Shown: piece by piece, positions 13,363-19,521 of the stretch | Layout: each line of letters begins with the position of its first letter | How positions within the stretch are numbered: position 1 is the first letter of the stretch | NCBI GenBank assembly: GCA_030587605.1 | Contig: JAUQYT010000240.1 | Span: 1-19,521, forward strand | Length of the DNA stretch: 19,521 nt | Reading direction: 5' to 3' | Origin: Candidatus Njordarchaeum guaymasense | GTDB taxonomy: Archaea > Asgardarchaeota > Njordarchaeia > Njordarchaeales > Njordarchaeaceae | Program-made: the position numbers and the translations under genes | The notes under the pieces: model-generated | Told to the model about the DNA's origin: nothing | The model's input: the letters and a program-made list of their open reading frames with translations, nothing else | Database searches by the model: none

Positions 13363-15228
13363 TTGGTAGCTGAGATAATGTTGGTGGATCCTCCGATCCA
13401 TCATCTAGTATCACAATTCATCGGAGGAGTCTACTGGTATCCTTCACTCGCCATCAGCTACTTGAAGTCTGTTCTTTCCTCCGCTAATGTCGGAAGTGAT
13501 TGCAGACATTGGAACGGCGAGTTCCACAACTTCTTAGCCGATGAGCTTGACGTAATCGAACCAGAGGACGCTATCCTCTCACTGTATTCCTTTTCCTCGA
13601 TGCTCTTCCCGAAGTATTACAGGGGGAAAGGCAAGAAAATTCTAAAGACAGTGAAGAATGTTGTGAGAGAGAACAAGGGCTACGAGTTTGAAGATCGTCT
13701 GGCATTCTTTCAATCTGAAGCACAAGGCTGGGTCAACAAGTGGACTGAAAGCATTAGGTGGACCGACTACAAGCTCGTCGGAATCTCGGCCGTAACCCTA
13801 ACACAACTTATCCCAGGACTATTCTTAGCTAAGTCGATCAAGTCACTAAGTCCTGATACGCTTACCGTCTTCGGAGGATTTGCCTGTCACGGAAACTTTG
13901 GCGCGCGTCTCATCGAGATCTTCGACCAGATTGATGTCGTAGCTGACGGAGAAGGCGAGCCAATTATCAAGGATCTAGCTGAGACCTTGAAAGGAGCCTT
14001 AGACCTCGACTCCGTGAAGGGAACCATTCACAGGCATGGCGAAACCGTAGTGCGCAACCCACCACAGCCATTGATCGCAGATCTGTCCTCGCTACCGTTT
14101 CCTGACTACAGCGACTACCCGAACTCTGACAGGATCGAAGAGCTTCTCATAGAAATGGGAAGAGGGTGCCCATGGGGAAAGTGCGTCTTTTGCACCTCTA
14201 TGACGAGTAAAGGCTACCGGTTCAGACCAGCTGAACGGGTGTTTCAGGAACTGCTTTACGAAAGTGATAAGCATAAGACTCGTCGCTTCGTATTCGTTGA
14301 TCTCGATATACTCGGTGAGGCGAAGAACCTTGAGAAACTATGCGACCTATTGATAGCTGAGAATCGAGATTTTGATCTCTTTGCAGAAGCCTGCGCCGAA
14401 AAAGCCACTAGTCCGCTATTAGAAAAGATGAGCAAAGCAGGGTTCAGAAGACTACAAGTCGGATTTGAAACGTTCAGCAATCCTCTTCTCAAAGAGATGC
14501 AGAAGGACTCCAAAGCAATCGACAACATCAAGGTTCTGAAGTGGGGGAAGGAGCTTGGAATGAAGATCACTGGGAACATAATCGTGGGATTCCCGGGCGA
14601 AAGTGTAGAAGACTTGAAGAAGTCTCTTCAAGTCATGAGAACCTGCAATCACCTCATTCAATATGTCACAACGGCTGACTTTAACCTCAACTACGGTTCT
14701 ACGGTCTACACGTCGCCGAAGGAATATGGAGTCACAGTAAATCTTGGTGCAAGGCTGGAAAATTTCAGCAAAGACGATATTGCGAGGCTGATGTTTGGAC
14801 AAGACATCTTCCCTTGGCTCCCAGACAAGATGAAAGACCGCATGCTTCAGTACTTCTATTCGTTCAAGATAGAGAAAGAGAACTCAGTTACGACCAGGCA
14901 ATTACTGAGATTTAGAAACATTATTGACGAATCGCTGAGCAAGTGGCAGTCTGAGAGTCCGGGGCTTGAATACTATGATATGAAGACGTTCCTCCAGATC
15001 AGAGACGAACGTACTCACCGAATAACGAAGTTCTACACGTTAGAGGCAATTGAGAGAGACGTATTCATGCTATGTGAAGACATCCAAACCTTGGAGACGC
15101 TACAGCAGGCTCTTCCGCACCTTACCAAAGAACTCATAAAAGAGAAACTCGACTTATTCATAAAACATGAACTGGTATACGGGGACGAGGATGGGAAGTA
15201 CATAGACTTGGCCACGAGGGCACATTGA
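13363..15228 (+). CDS. cobalamin-binding-type radical SAM protein, RiPP-maturation family layout
   Basis: The 621-residue protein starts with LVDPP at 7-11 and has a B12-binding-like domain (about 135-235: LVGISAVTLTQLIPG, VFGGFACHGNFG, VVADGEGEP). A conserved PFPDYSDYPNS linker follows. The radical SAM cluster motif is C269-PWGK-C274-VF-C277 (CX4CX2C), then YRFRPAERV. The last 65 residues form a small winged-helix-like domain ending GKYIDLATRA. This order, including the VFGG/GEGE block, the PDYxDY linker and the LEAIERDVFMLCEDIQTLETL tail, closely resembles RiPP-maturation radical SAM C-methyltransferases (rSAM_ocin_1 type), though their cluster loop is usually longer. Such enzymes methylate unactivated carbons of a precursor peptide using a 4Fe-4S cluster, SAM and cobalamin. 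The start is TTG, the first start codon after an in-frame stop at 13357; ATG at codon 6 is an alternative. No precursor was identified nearby, so the substrate is unknown. Confidence 0.85.
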   Translation: MVAEIMLVDPPIHHLVSQFIGGVYWYPSLAISYLKSVLSSANVGSDCRHWNGEFHNFLADELDVIEPEDAILSLYSFSSMLFPKYYRGKGKKILKTVKNVVRENKGYEFEDRLAFFQSEAQGWVNKWTESIRWTDYKLVGISAVTLTQLIPGLFLAKSIKSLSPDTLTVFGGFACHGNFGARLIEIFDQIDVVADGEGEPIIKDLAETLKGALDLDSVKGTIHRHGETVVRNPPQPLIADLSSLPFPDYSDYPNSDRIEELLIEMGRGCPWGKCVFCTSMTSKGYRFRPAERVFQELLYESDKHKTRRFVFVDLDILGEAKNLEKLCDLLIAENRDFDLFAEACAEKATSPLLEKMSKAGFRRLQVGFETFSNPLLKEMQKDSKAIDNIKVLKWGKELGMKITGNIIVGFPGESVEDLKKSLQVMRTCNHLIQYVTTADFNLNYGSTVYTSPKEYGVTVNLGARLENFSKDDIARLMFGQDIFPWLPDKMKDRMLQYFYSFKIEKENSVTTRQLLRFRNIIDESLSKWQSESPGLEYYDMKTFLQIRDERTHRITKFYTLEAIERDVFMLCEDIQTLETLQQALPHLTKELIKEKLDLFIKHELVYGDEDGKYIDLATRAH

Positions 15229-15267
15229 AAACTATAGCAAGAAATAACAAAACTTTACTGCGTCTGA

Positions 15268-16608
15268 TCATTTTTCAGCACGCGTTCTTTTCCTGCTGGT
15301 GTCCTTCGCCCTCGCTTCTACTATTCTCTTTCTAGCTTCGCTTCCGATTATCTCCTCTATTTCTCTGAACGGTTTCTTGGTTTCAAGTGATATGCTTTTG
15401 ATATCCTCATACTCGGGTTTTAGATTGATTATCTCGCCGCTTTTGCTTTTGGCGATCTTGATTCTTACTGTTCTGATCATATTGTTAATTGGCACGTCAA
15501 TCGGTACTACTTCACGGGAAACAGTGTACCTCTTGACAGGATAGCGGCGCACGCCTAGGGAACCTGTTTCATCAATTATGATTCGAGAAATTCTTTCAGC
15601 GTCACTCTCATCAACTATTACCTTGAGAATCTGCCCTGGTCGACTCTTCTTCATCACGACTGGAATCACCGAGACATCTCTAACACCTTCACCAAATAGA
15701 CGATCCATTAGGAAACCGATGGCTTCACCGTCGACATCATCGAGGTTCGTCTCCAAAACATAGACCTTATCGGTTAAGAGCCCATGATCCGCGGGGTCCC
15801 CGAGGACTATTCGAAGCATGTTAGGGACTTCACCAAGATCCATTTTCCCAGCGCCATAACCGACAAAGGTGGGCTTCATGTTAGGGTAAAACTTGCCAGC
15901 CCAATTTACCACGTTCACCAGCAGGGAGACCCCCGTGGGTGTCGCCAATTCAGCTTCAGCTGGACCGCCAACCATGGGGAATGAAAACTTGCGTAGTATC
16001 TCGAGTGCAACTGGTCCGGGAGACTGAAGCACTCCGTGCGAGAATTTGAAGAGCCCGCCGCCGACGGCGACAGGTGTGGAGTACACAGCGGTGTCGGTGA
16101 AAATGTCCAAGTCGTCTAGGGCTGCAGCTACACCGACAATATCAGCGACAGTGTCCGTTGAGCCAAGTTCACTAAGTTCAACGTCACTTGAATCAGTTTT
16201 GCCGTGGACCTTTCTTTCGGCTTCAAGAAGAGTGTCCATGACTGCCAGAGCAAACTTCTTAGCCTTTTCAGATAACCTTGAGTCACCGATGGTTTCGCTG
16301 ATTGCGGATCTGAGTTGAGACGCGGGTCTGCCGTTCCCTCCCTTCAAAGAGTCCTCTTCAATCTCAATGTGGACATCCTTGGCTTTGATCTCCTTTCTAG
16401 TCGTGTCACTGACTCTGACTTTAATCTCCCTGCACCACTCAACGTGTTTCTTGACGGACTCAATAGCGCCTACTACCCTCTGCTCGTTTGCTCCCACTCC
16501 AAGTAGTGCTCCGACGAGCATGTCACCAGAGACCCCGGAAAGCTGGCAATCTACGACCATGATCCGATGTATTGATTTCTCCACGCTAAACTCCACCGTT
16601 TTTGACAT
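15268..16608 (-). CDS. larC: LarC, nickel insertase for the nickel-pincer nucleotide cofactor
   Basis: This 446-residue CTP-dependent cyclometallase inserts nickel into pyridinium-3,5-bisthiocarboxylate mononucleotide to finish the cofactor used by LarA-type racemases. Family marks: VVDCQLSGVSGDMLVGALL (18-36), KFSHGVLQSPGPVALEIL, ATPTGVSLL, GYGAGKMDLG, and the C-terminal LETNLDDVDGEAIGFLMDRL followed by KKSRPGQ. It is one continuous frame, unlike the lactobacillus gene that is split into larC1/larC2 by a programmed frameshift. The longest start is ATG at 16606-16608 without a ribosome site, but a GTG at codon 9 (16582-16584) has GGTGGAG 6 bases upstream and gives a better N-terminus, so it may be the true start. 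It is divergent from larB across 80 bases with a shared TATA palindrome. larA and larE are outside the window. Confidence 0.92.
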   Translation of the reverse strand: MSKTVEFSVEKSIHRIMVVDCQLSGVSGDMLVGALLGVGANEQRVVGAIESVKKHVEWCREIKVRVSDTTRKEIKAKDVHIEIEEDSLKGGNGRPASQLRSAISETIGDSRLSEKAKKFALAVMDTLLEAERKVHGKTDSSDVELSELGSTDTVADIVGVAAALDDLDIFTDTAVYSTPVAVGGGLFKFSHGVLQSPGPVALEILRKFSFPMVGGPAEAELATPTGVSLLVNVVNWAGKFYPNMKPTFVGYGAGKMDLGEVPNMLRIVLGDPADHGLLTDKVYVLETNLDDVDGEAIGFLMDRLFGEGVRDVSVIPVVMKKSRPGQILKVIVDESDAERISRIIIDETGSLGVRRYPVKRYTVSREVVPIDVPINNMIRTVRIKIAKSKSGEIINLKPEYEDIKSISLETKKPFREIEEIIGSEARKRIVEARAKDTSRKRTRAEK

Positions 16609-16650
16609 GCATCATCTTAATAATACGATGATAAACATAGAGTTATTTGG

Positions 16651-16660
16651 TTTTATAAAA
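16651..16660. promoter_or_regulatory. palindromic TATA box shared by larC and larB
   Basis: TTTTATAAAA is a perfect palindrome lying between the divergent larC and larB starts. Plus-strand transcription would begin near 16682, leaving about 7 bases to the TTG or 25 to the GTG of larB. Minus-strand transcription would begin near 16629, leaving about 20 to the ATG or 45 to the GTG of larC. No other good TATA box is seen in the 80 bases, so one element may serve both genes. Confidence 0.5.
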
Positions 16661-16688
16661 GATGTAGCTTGACAGATTAAATCCCAGA

Positions 16689-17498
16689 TTGGAGCGTGAA
16701 CTTAGCGTGAGGGACATCTTAGAGAAACTAGCCAAAGGAAAAATCTCTGTTGACGAGGCTGAGAAGCTACTCAAATTGCTCTTAATCCAAGAAGTGGGCA
16801 ACATGGCCAAGCTAGATATTGGTAGAGAGCACAGGAGAGGTATTCCAGAAATAGTCCTCGCCGAAGGAAAAACCCCCGAGGATGCAGTCGCTATAGCGTC
16901 AAAACTCGCAGATAGCTCCGACAGGGCGATTCTCAGCAGAATCAACAATGAACATGTTAAAGCTCTACAGAAAAAGTTCCAGCACGACCCATCTAAAAGC
17001 GTAACCATTCATGAGAACGCTAGGATCGCAGTCGTACGGAGCCACGGCACCCATACAGACAAGTCTGGTGGAAAGGTGGCCATCTTAGCTGCGGGAACAT
17101 CCGACATTCCTGTTGCTGAAGAGGCTAAAGTCATAGCTGAAGAGATGGGCTGTGAAACAGTTACAGCCTACGATGTGGGAGTAGCTGGAATACACAGGCT
17201 CTTCCCGGCACTAAGAGAGGTGATTGAGAAGGACACCGACGTAGTTGTGGTGGTAGCAGGAAGAGAAGGCGCTTTGCCTTCAGTTGTCGCCGGTCTCGTA
17301 GACATCCCAGTGATAGGAGTCCCCACATCAACGGGCTATGGTGTTGGAGAGAAGGGCATGAGCGCCCTAACAGCGATGCTCCAAGCTTGCGCGCTCGGTA
17401 TAGCCGTGGTCAACATAGATGGAGGAGTTGCAGCGGGAAGTGTGGCAGCACTGATGGCAAATCGTGTGGCCAGGAAGACGAGGAGCAAATCCGACTAG
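16689..17498 (+). CDS. larB: LarB, pyridinium-3,5-biscarboxylic acid mononucleotide synthase
   Basis: The 269-residue enzyme starts nickel-pincer cofactor synthesis by carboxylating and hydrolysing nicotinic acid adenine dinucleotide. An N-terminal helical part (about 8-32: DILEKLAKGKISVDEAEKLL) is followed by LDIGREHRRGIPEIVLAEGKT and a PurE-like carboxylase domain with AAGTSDIPVAEEA, YDVGVAGIHR, AGREGALPSVVAGL and PTSTGYGVG. C234 in LQACALGIAVVNIDGG matches the cysteine that binds substrate in the studied LarB; the usual NIDNG reads NIDGG here. The longest start is TTG at 16689, close to the predicted transcript start; a GTG at 16707 preceded by GGAGCGTGA is a good alternative and matches the usual family N-terminus. 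It is divergent from larC, and no larE or larA follows directly. Confidence 0.92.
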   Translation: MERELSVRDILEKLAKGKISVDEAEKLLKLLLIQEVGNMAKLDIGREHRRGIPEIVLAEGKTPEDAVAIASKLADSSDRAILSRINNEHVKALQKKFQHDPSKSVTIHENARIAVVRSHGTHTDKSGGKVAILAAGTSDIPVAEEAKVIAEEMGCETVTAYDVGVAGIHRLFPALREVIEKDTDVVVVVAGREGALPSVVAGLVDIPVIGVPTSTGYGVGEKGMSALTAMLQACALGIAVVNIDGGVAAGSVAALMANRVARKTRSKSD

Positions 17499-17559
17499 AC
17501 TGCCTTCTCGCAAGAGCATGGTGATCAGAGCTAATCTGGGCTGTCCTCATGGATTGTCT

Positions 17560-17997
17560 TCATAGTTTTCTCCAGAGTTCTCTTGGCGCCTTCATCTTCT
17601 GCTTAACTATCGCCCTAATGCTGAGGTCCGTGAGTGCCTCTCGGGCTTTTCTCGCCTCACTCTCAATTTCAAGGAGGGCTTCGGTTCTCGCACAATATTC
17701 CACATCCTTCGCCACCTTCAAGATGTGCAGTATATGATTTCTCAAGATCACACATGTTTCGCAGGTGCTATAGTTCAGTTTCTCTTTTGCTACCTCCACA
17801 ATCTTCAAACTGTTCATTATTGATTGTGAGAGGTTCCACTTTTCTCCACGTTTGTATGCGGCACAGTCTGCACAGAGATCCCATTCTTCATCCCAGCATA
17901 GGTCGCAGACCGAACGTTTGCAGCGAACGCAGAAGTTGGTTCCCTTGTTGATGTGACATGCTCCACATTCTTCGACTACCTGCATATTGGCCAACAA
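17560..17997 (-). CDS. cysteine-rich zinc-binding protein of unknown function
   Basis: The 145-residue protein has an N-terminal array of four CxxC pairs (C11/14, C23/26, C31/34, C42/45) with spacings that suit a cross-brace fold binding two zinc ions, similar to B-box/FYVE-like fingers. A further CxxC-x5-HxxH (C79/C82, H88/H91) lies in a helical region, and the C-terminal 50 residues are charged helix. No enzyme domain is seen; protein or nucleic-acid binding is likely but not shown. Start: two adjacent TTG codons (17995-17997 and 17992-17994) follow GGTGAT by 2 and 5 bases, and an ATG at codon 5 is also possible; the second TTG has the better spacing. It stands alone between larB (convergent) and the agmatinase (same strand, 136 bases upstream). 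Family not recognised. Confidence 0.8.
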   Translation of the reverse strand: MLANMQVVEECGACHINKGTNFCVRCKRSVCDLCWDEEWDLCADCAAYKRGEKWNLSQSIMNSLKIVEVAKEKLNYSTCETCVILRNHILHILKVAKDVEYCARTEALLEIESEARKAREALTDLSIRAIVKQKMKAPRELWRKL

Positions 17998-18081
17998 TAA
18001 TCACCACTATTCCAAACTGCCACTTTCAATGGAGTCACCCATGCGCAGGAGATTGCGTTTAACTATGATATGACATTCTCT

Positions 18082-18109
18082 GCTAAAAATAGCTTCTATT
18101 AAAATAGAA
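18082..18109. promoter_or_regulatory. two adjacent AT-rich inverted repeats
   Basis: GCTA-AAAA-TAGC (18082-18093) is followed directly by TTCTATT-AA-AATAGAA (18094-18109). They lie just after the agmatinase stop and about 90 bases before the zinc-protein start, both minus-strand genes. They could be a terminator, a TATA element of the downstream gene or an operator; the T-rich minus strand fits termination. Confidence 0.3.
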
Positions 18110-18133
18110 AATACGGAAACAGAGAGTTTTGTC

Positions 18134-19072
18134 CTAGGCCGTTTCTCTAATTGCTGCGAGAAAGTCTAAGATGAGTCTAGCTGCCACTTGGGCCGTCACT
18201 CCCGCGGGATCGTAAAGTGGATTAACTTCTACAAGATCAAATCCGATGATCTTGCCTCTCTTGGGTAGGGCTGTTAGCATTTCCCTCATTTGCATGTAGC
18301 TGAAACCACCAGGTTCCGGAGTTCCGGTTCCAGGAGCTACTGAAGGATCAAGCGCATCAATGTCTATGGTGACATAGATGTTCTCAGCCTCGGGAACTTG
18401 GCTGATCACCCAGTCGGCTCCCGACTTTATTGCATCCTTAGCCGTGATCACTTTTGATCCGTATTTCTTTCCCTCTTCAATGAAGAGTTCAGGATTGAGT
18501 AGACCTCGAATACCGATCTGCGTGATCTCATTTACACTGTCTAGTTCAGATGCGCGTTTAATGGGGTTAGCATGACTGATCTTTATTCCTAGTATATCAT
18601 CTGCAAAGTCCATATGCGTGTCAAACTGAACCATATCAAAGGTTTTGTCTTTGAAGGCCCGAACCACTGGGTAAGTTATTGAGTGGTCACCTCCTAGTAT
18701 GACTGGAAAAAGCTTATGTTTGAGGATGTTTCTTGCGGAATCAGTAATTAGATCTAGATTCACATCGGATAGCGTCGGCGCCACCGAGATGTCGCCACAA
18801 TCAATGATCTTGGTGTTAGCCAATTTGTATCGACCGAGTTCAACATCATATACTCCAAGGTTGGGCAGCAATGCAGTCCCATATATTTGGGACGCCTCAC
18901 GTATTGCACGCGGACCCATTCGCGCCCCCGCTCTATTGAACGTTCCTTGATCCAGTGGAGCTCCCACAATCGCAACATCGGCTTCTGTTCCACTCAGTTC
19001 TTTCACGTAAGGAAGCTTACAGAAAGTGGAAATACCGACGAAAGGAAGATCAACGCCGAAACTTGAACTCAT
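18134..19072 (-). CDS. speB: agmatinase-type ureohydrolase
   Basis: This 312-residue binuclear-manganese ureohydrolase most likely cleaves agmatine to putrescine and urea for polyamine synthesis. All expected metal ligands are present: H130 in LGGDHS, D151/H153/D155 in QFDTHMDF, and D237/D239 in TIDIDALDPSVAPGTGTPEP. The loop SHANPIKRA (166-174) differs from the usual SHGTPF, and DTHMD replaces DAHxD, so another guanidino substrate is possible. Length fits archaeal agmatinase. The ATG (19070-19072) has no Shine-Dalgarno site; the TATA-like CTATTTAAG at 19126-19134 (minus strand) would give a leader of about 30 bases. It is divergent from the FAD oxidase. The speB symbol is by family. Confidence 0.88.
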   Translation of the reverse strand: MSSSFGVDLPFVGISTFCKLPYVKELSGTEADVAIVGAPLDQGTFNRAGARMGPRAIREASQIYGTALLPNLGVYDVELGRYKLANTKIIDCGDISVAPTLSDVNLDLITDSARNILKHKLFPVILGGDHSITYPVVRAFKDKTFDMVQFDTHMDFADDILGIKISHANPIKRASELDSVNEITQIGIRGLLNPELFIEEGKKYGSKVITAKDAIKSGADWVISQVPEAENIYVTIDIDALDPSVAPGTGTPEPGGFSYMQMREMLTALPKRGKIIGFDLVEVNPLYDPAGVTAQVAARLILDFLAAIRETA

Positions 19073-19113
19073 ATAAACCAGCCAATCTGCAACATCAACC
19101 TTTAGAGGAATTG

Positions 19114-19139
19114 TAGTAATAAACCCTTAAATAGTAATA
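19114..19139. promoter_or_regulatory. divergent promoter region with TATA-like box and TAGTAATA repeats
   Basis: Between the agmatinase and FAD-oxidase starts, CTTAAATAG (19126-19134) can be read as a TATA element on either strand. It overlaps and is flanked by two direct TAGTAATA copies (19114-19121 and 19132-19139) spaced 18 bases. The repeats could be a regulator site; AT-rich chance is also possible. Confidence 0.3.
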
Positions 19140-19225
19140 GCATGACTCCTTTACTACGCGCGCAATTCGTTGTGGTATGTTCTTTTAGTGTATCTAATTC
19201 ATTCTTGGTAGGAGGAATGTAAAGA

Positions 19226-19521
19226 TTGTCGAGAATCTATAAAGCCATTGAAGATGCCGTAGGCTCGAAATACGTTTCCGAAGAAGACTTTGTTAGGCAA
19301 GCCTATGGCAGAAGCAATGATGGCGCTTTACCTGAACGCTGGCCTGACGTTGTAGTCCGACCTAGATCGGCGGATGAGGTTTCCCAGATTCTCCGGATCG
19401 CCAATAGAAACAAAACACCCGTTGTTCCGCGGGGAGGCGGATGCGATATCTCAGGAGGCTCGAAACCCATCGAGGGAGGCGGAATAGTAATAGACCTAAC
19501 GCGGATGAACAAGATAATCAA
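19226..19521 (+). CDS. FAD-linked oxidase, GlcD/D-lactate dehydrogenase type (5' part)
   Basis: The frame runs from a TTG (19226-19228) through the window end, giving 98 complete residues. GGAGG at 19211-19215 is 10 bases before the TTG, and no other in-frame start occurs for over 90 codons. The N-terminus has the marks of the FAD-binding (PCMH/FAD_binding_4) domain: AYGRSNDGALPERWPDVVVR, then SADEVSQILRIANRNKTPVVP, then PRGGGCDISGGS with the pyrophosphate-binding loop, then IDLTRMNKI. Known members oxidise D-lactate, glycolate or related 2-hydroxy acids. In the usual PRGGGT loop the Thr is Cys-Asp here, a mild variant. The lar cofactor genes 2 kb away make a link to lactate plausible but unproven. 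Confidence 0.85.
   Translation, partial: MSRIYKAIEDAVGSKYVSEEDFVRQAYGRSNDGALPERWPDVVVRPRSADEVSQILRIANRNKTPVVPRGGGCDISGGSKPIEGGGIVIDLTRMNKII

Noticed and set aside
1..19521. tRNA, rRNA, CRISPR arrays, insertion sequences, attachment sites
   Set aside because: The intergenic regions were read for T-arm-like motifs, regular repeats, transposase motifs and terminal repeats; none was found.

Overview
The window looks like a chromosomal segment of an archaeon, most likely a mesophilic or moderately thermophilic member of the Thermoproteota/Bathyarchaeia type. This is inferred from four things: TATA-like boxes at plausible distances from starts, with no bacterial -35/-10 pairs; GGAGG/GGTGA Shine-Dalgarno sites; about half of the genes starting with TTG; and the gene content. 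No rRNA, tRNA, CRISPR array, insertion sequence or phage gene was found. The phylum assignment is an inference and is weakly held.

Left part (1-6597). The tail of an unknown plus-strand gene ends at 58. It converges on a minus-strand cluster, read right to left: an IlvD/Edd-family dehydratase, a GH38 alpha-mannosidase-like glycosidase, and a small protein that resembles half of a DUF3786 domain and carries an internal duplication. Spacings of 30-60 bases suggest an operon. A separate minus-strand gene (5353-6597) encodes an unrecognised protein with about eight membrane segments.

Middle part (6598-15228). Divergent from the membrane protein is a 952-residue fusion: a PqqD-like domain, an M50 zinc metalloprotease of the peptide-metalloprotease type (HELAH), and a long helical C-terminal part with two more membrane helices. 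A convergent minus-strand pair follows, hisC-like aminotransferase then an FGGY sugar kinase, coupled by 6 bases. After an 828-base stretch without a large gene (12535-13362) comes a cobalamin-binding-type radical SAM protein. Its whole domain layout resembles the RiPP-maturation radical SAM C-methyltransferase family. The long gap holds traces of minus-strand coding, the best being a 32-residue very basic protein with ATG, Shine-Dalgarno site and TATA-like box.

Right part (15229-19521). larC (minus) and larB (plus) are divergent and share one short promoter region with a perfectly palindromic TATA box. They make the nickel-pincer nucleotide cofactor of lactate racemase-type enzymes; larA and larE are not in the window. 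A cysteine-rich zinc-binding protein and an agmatinase/ureohydrolase follow on the minus strand. The window ends inside a plus-strand GlcD/D-lactate dehydrogenase-type FAD oxidase.

The most interesting point is that a PqqD-M50 protease fusion and a RiPP-type radical SAM enzyme lie within 4 kb of each other. Both are RiPP hallmarks, but no recognisable precursor peptide is next to either. This would fit an undescribed archaeal peptide-modification system, but the link is an inference.
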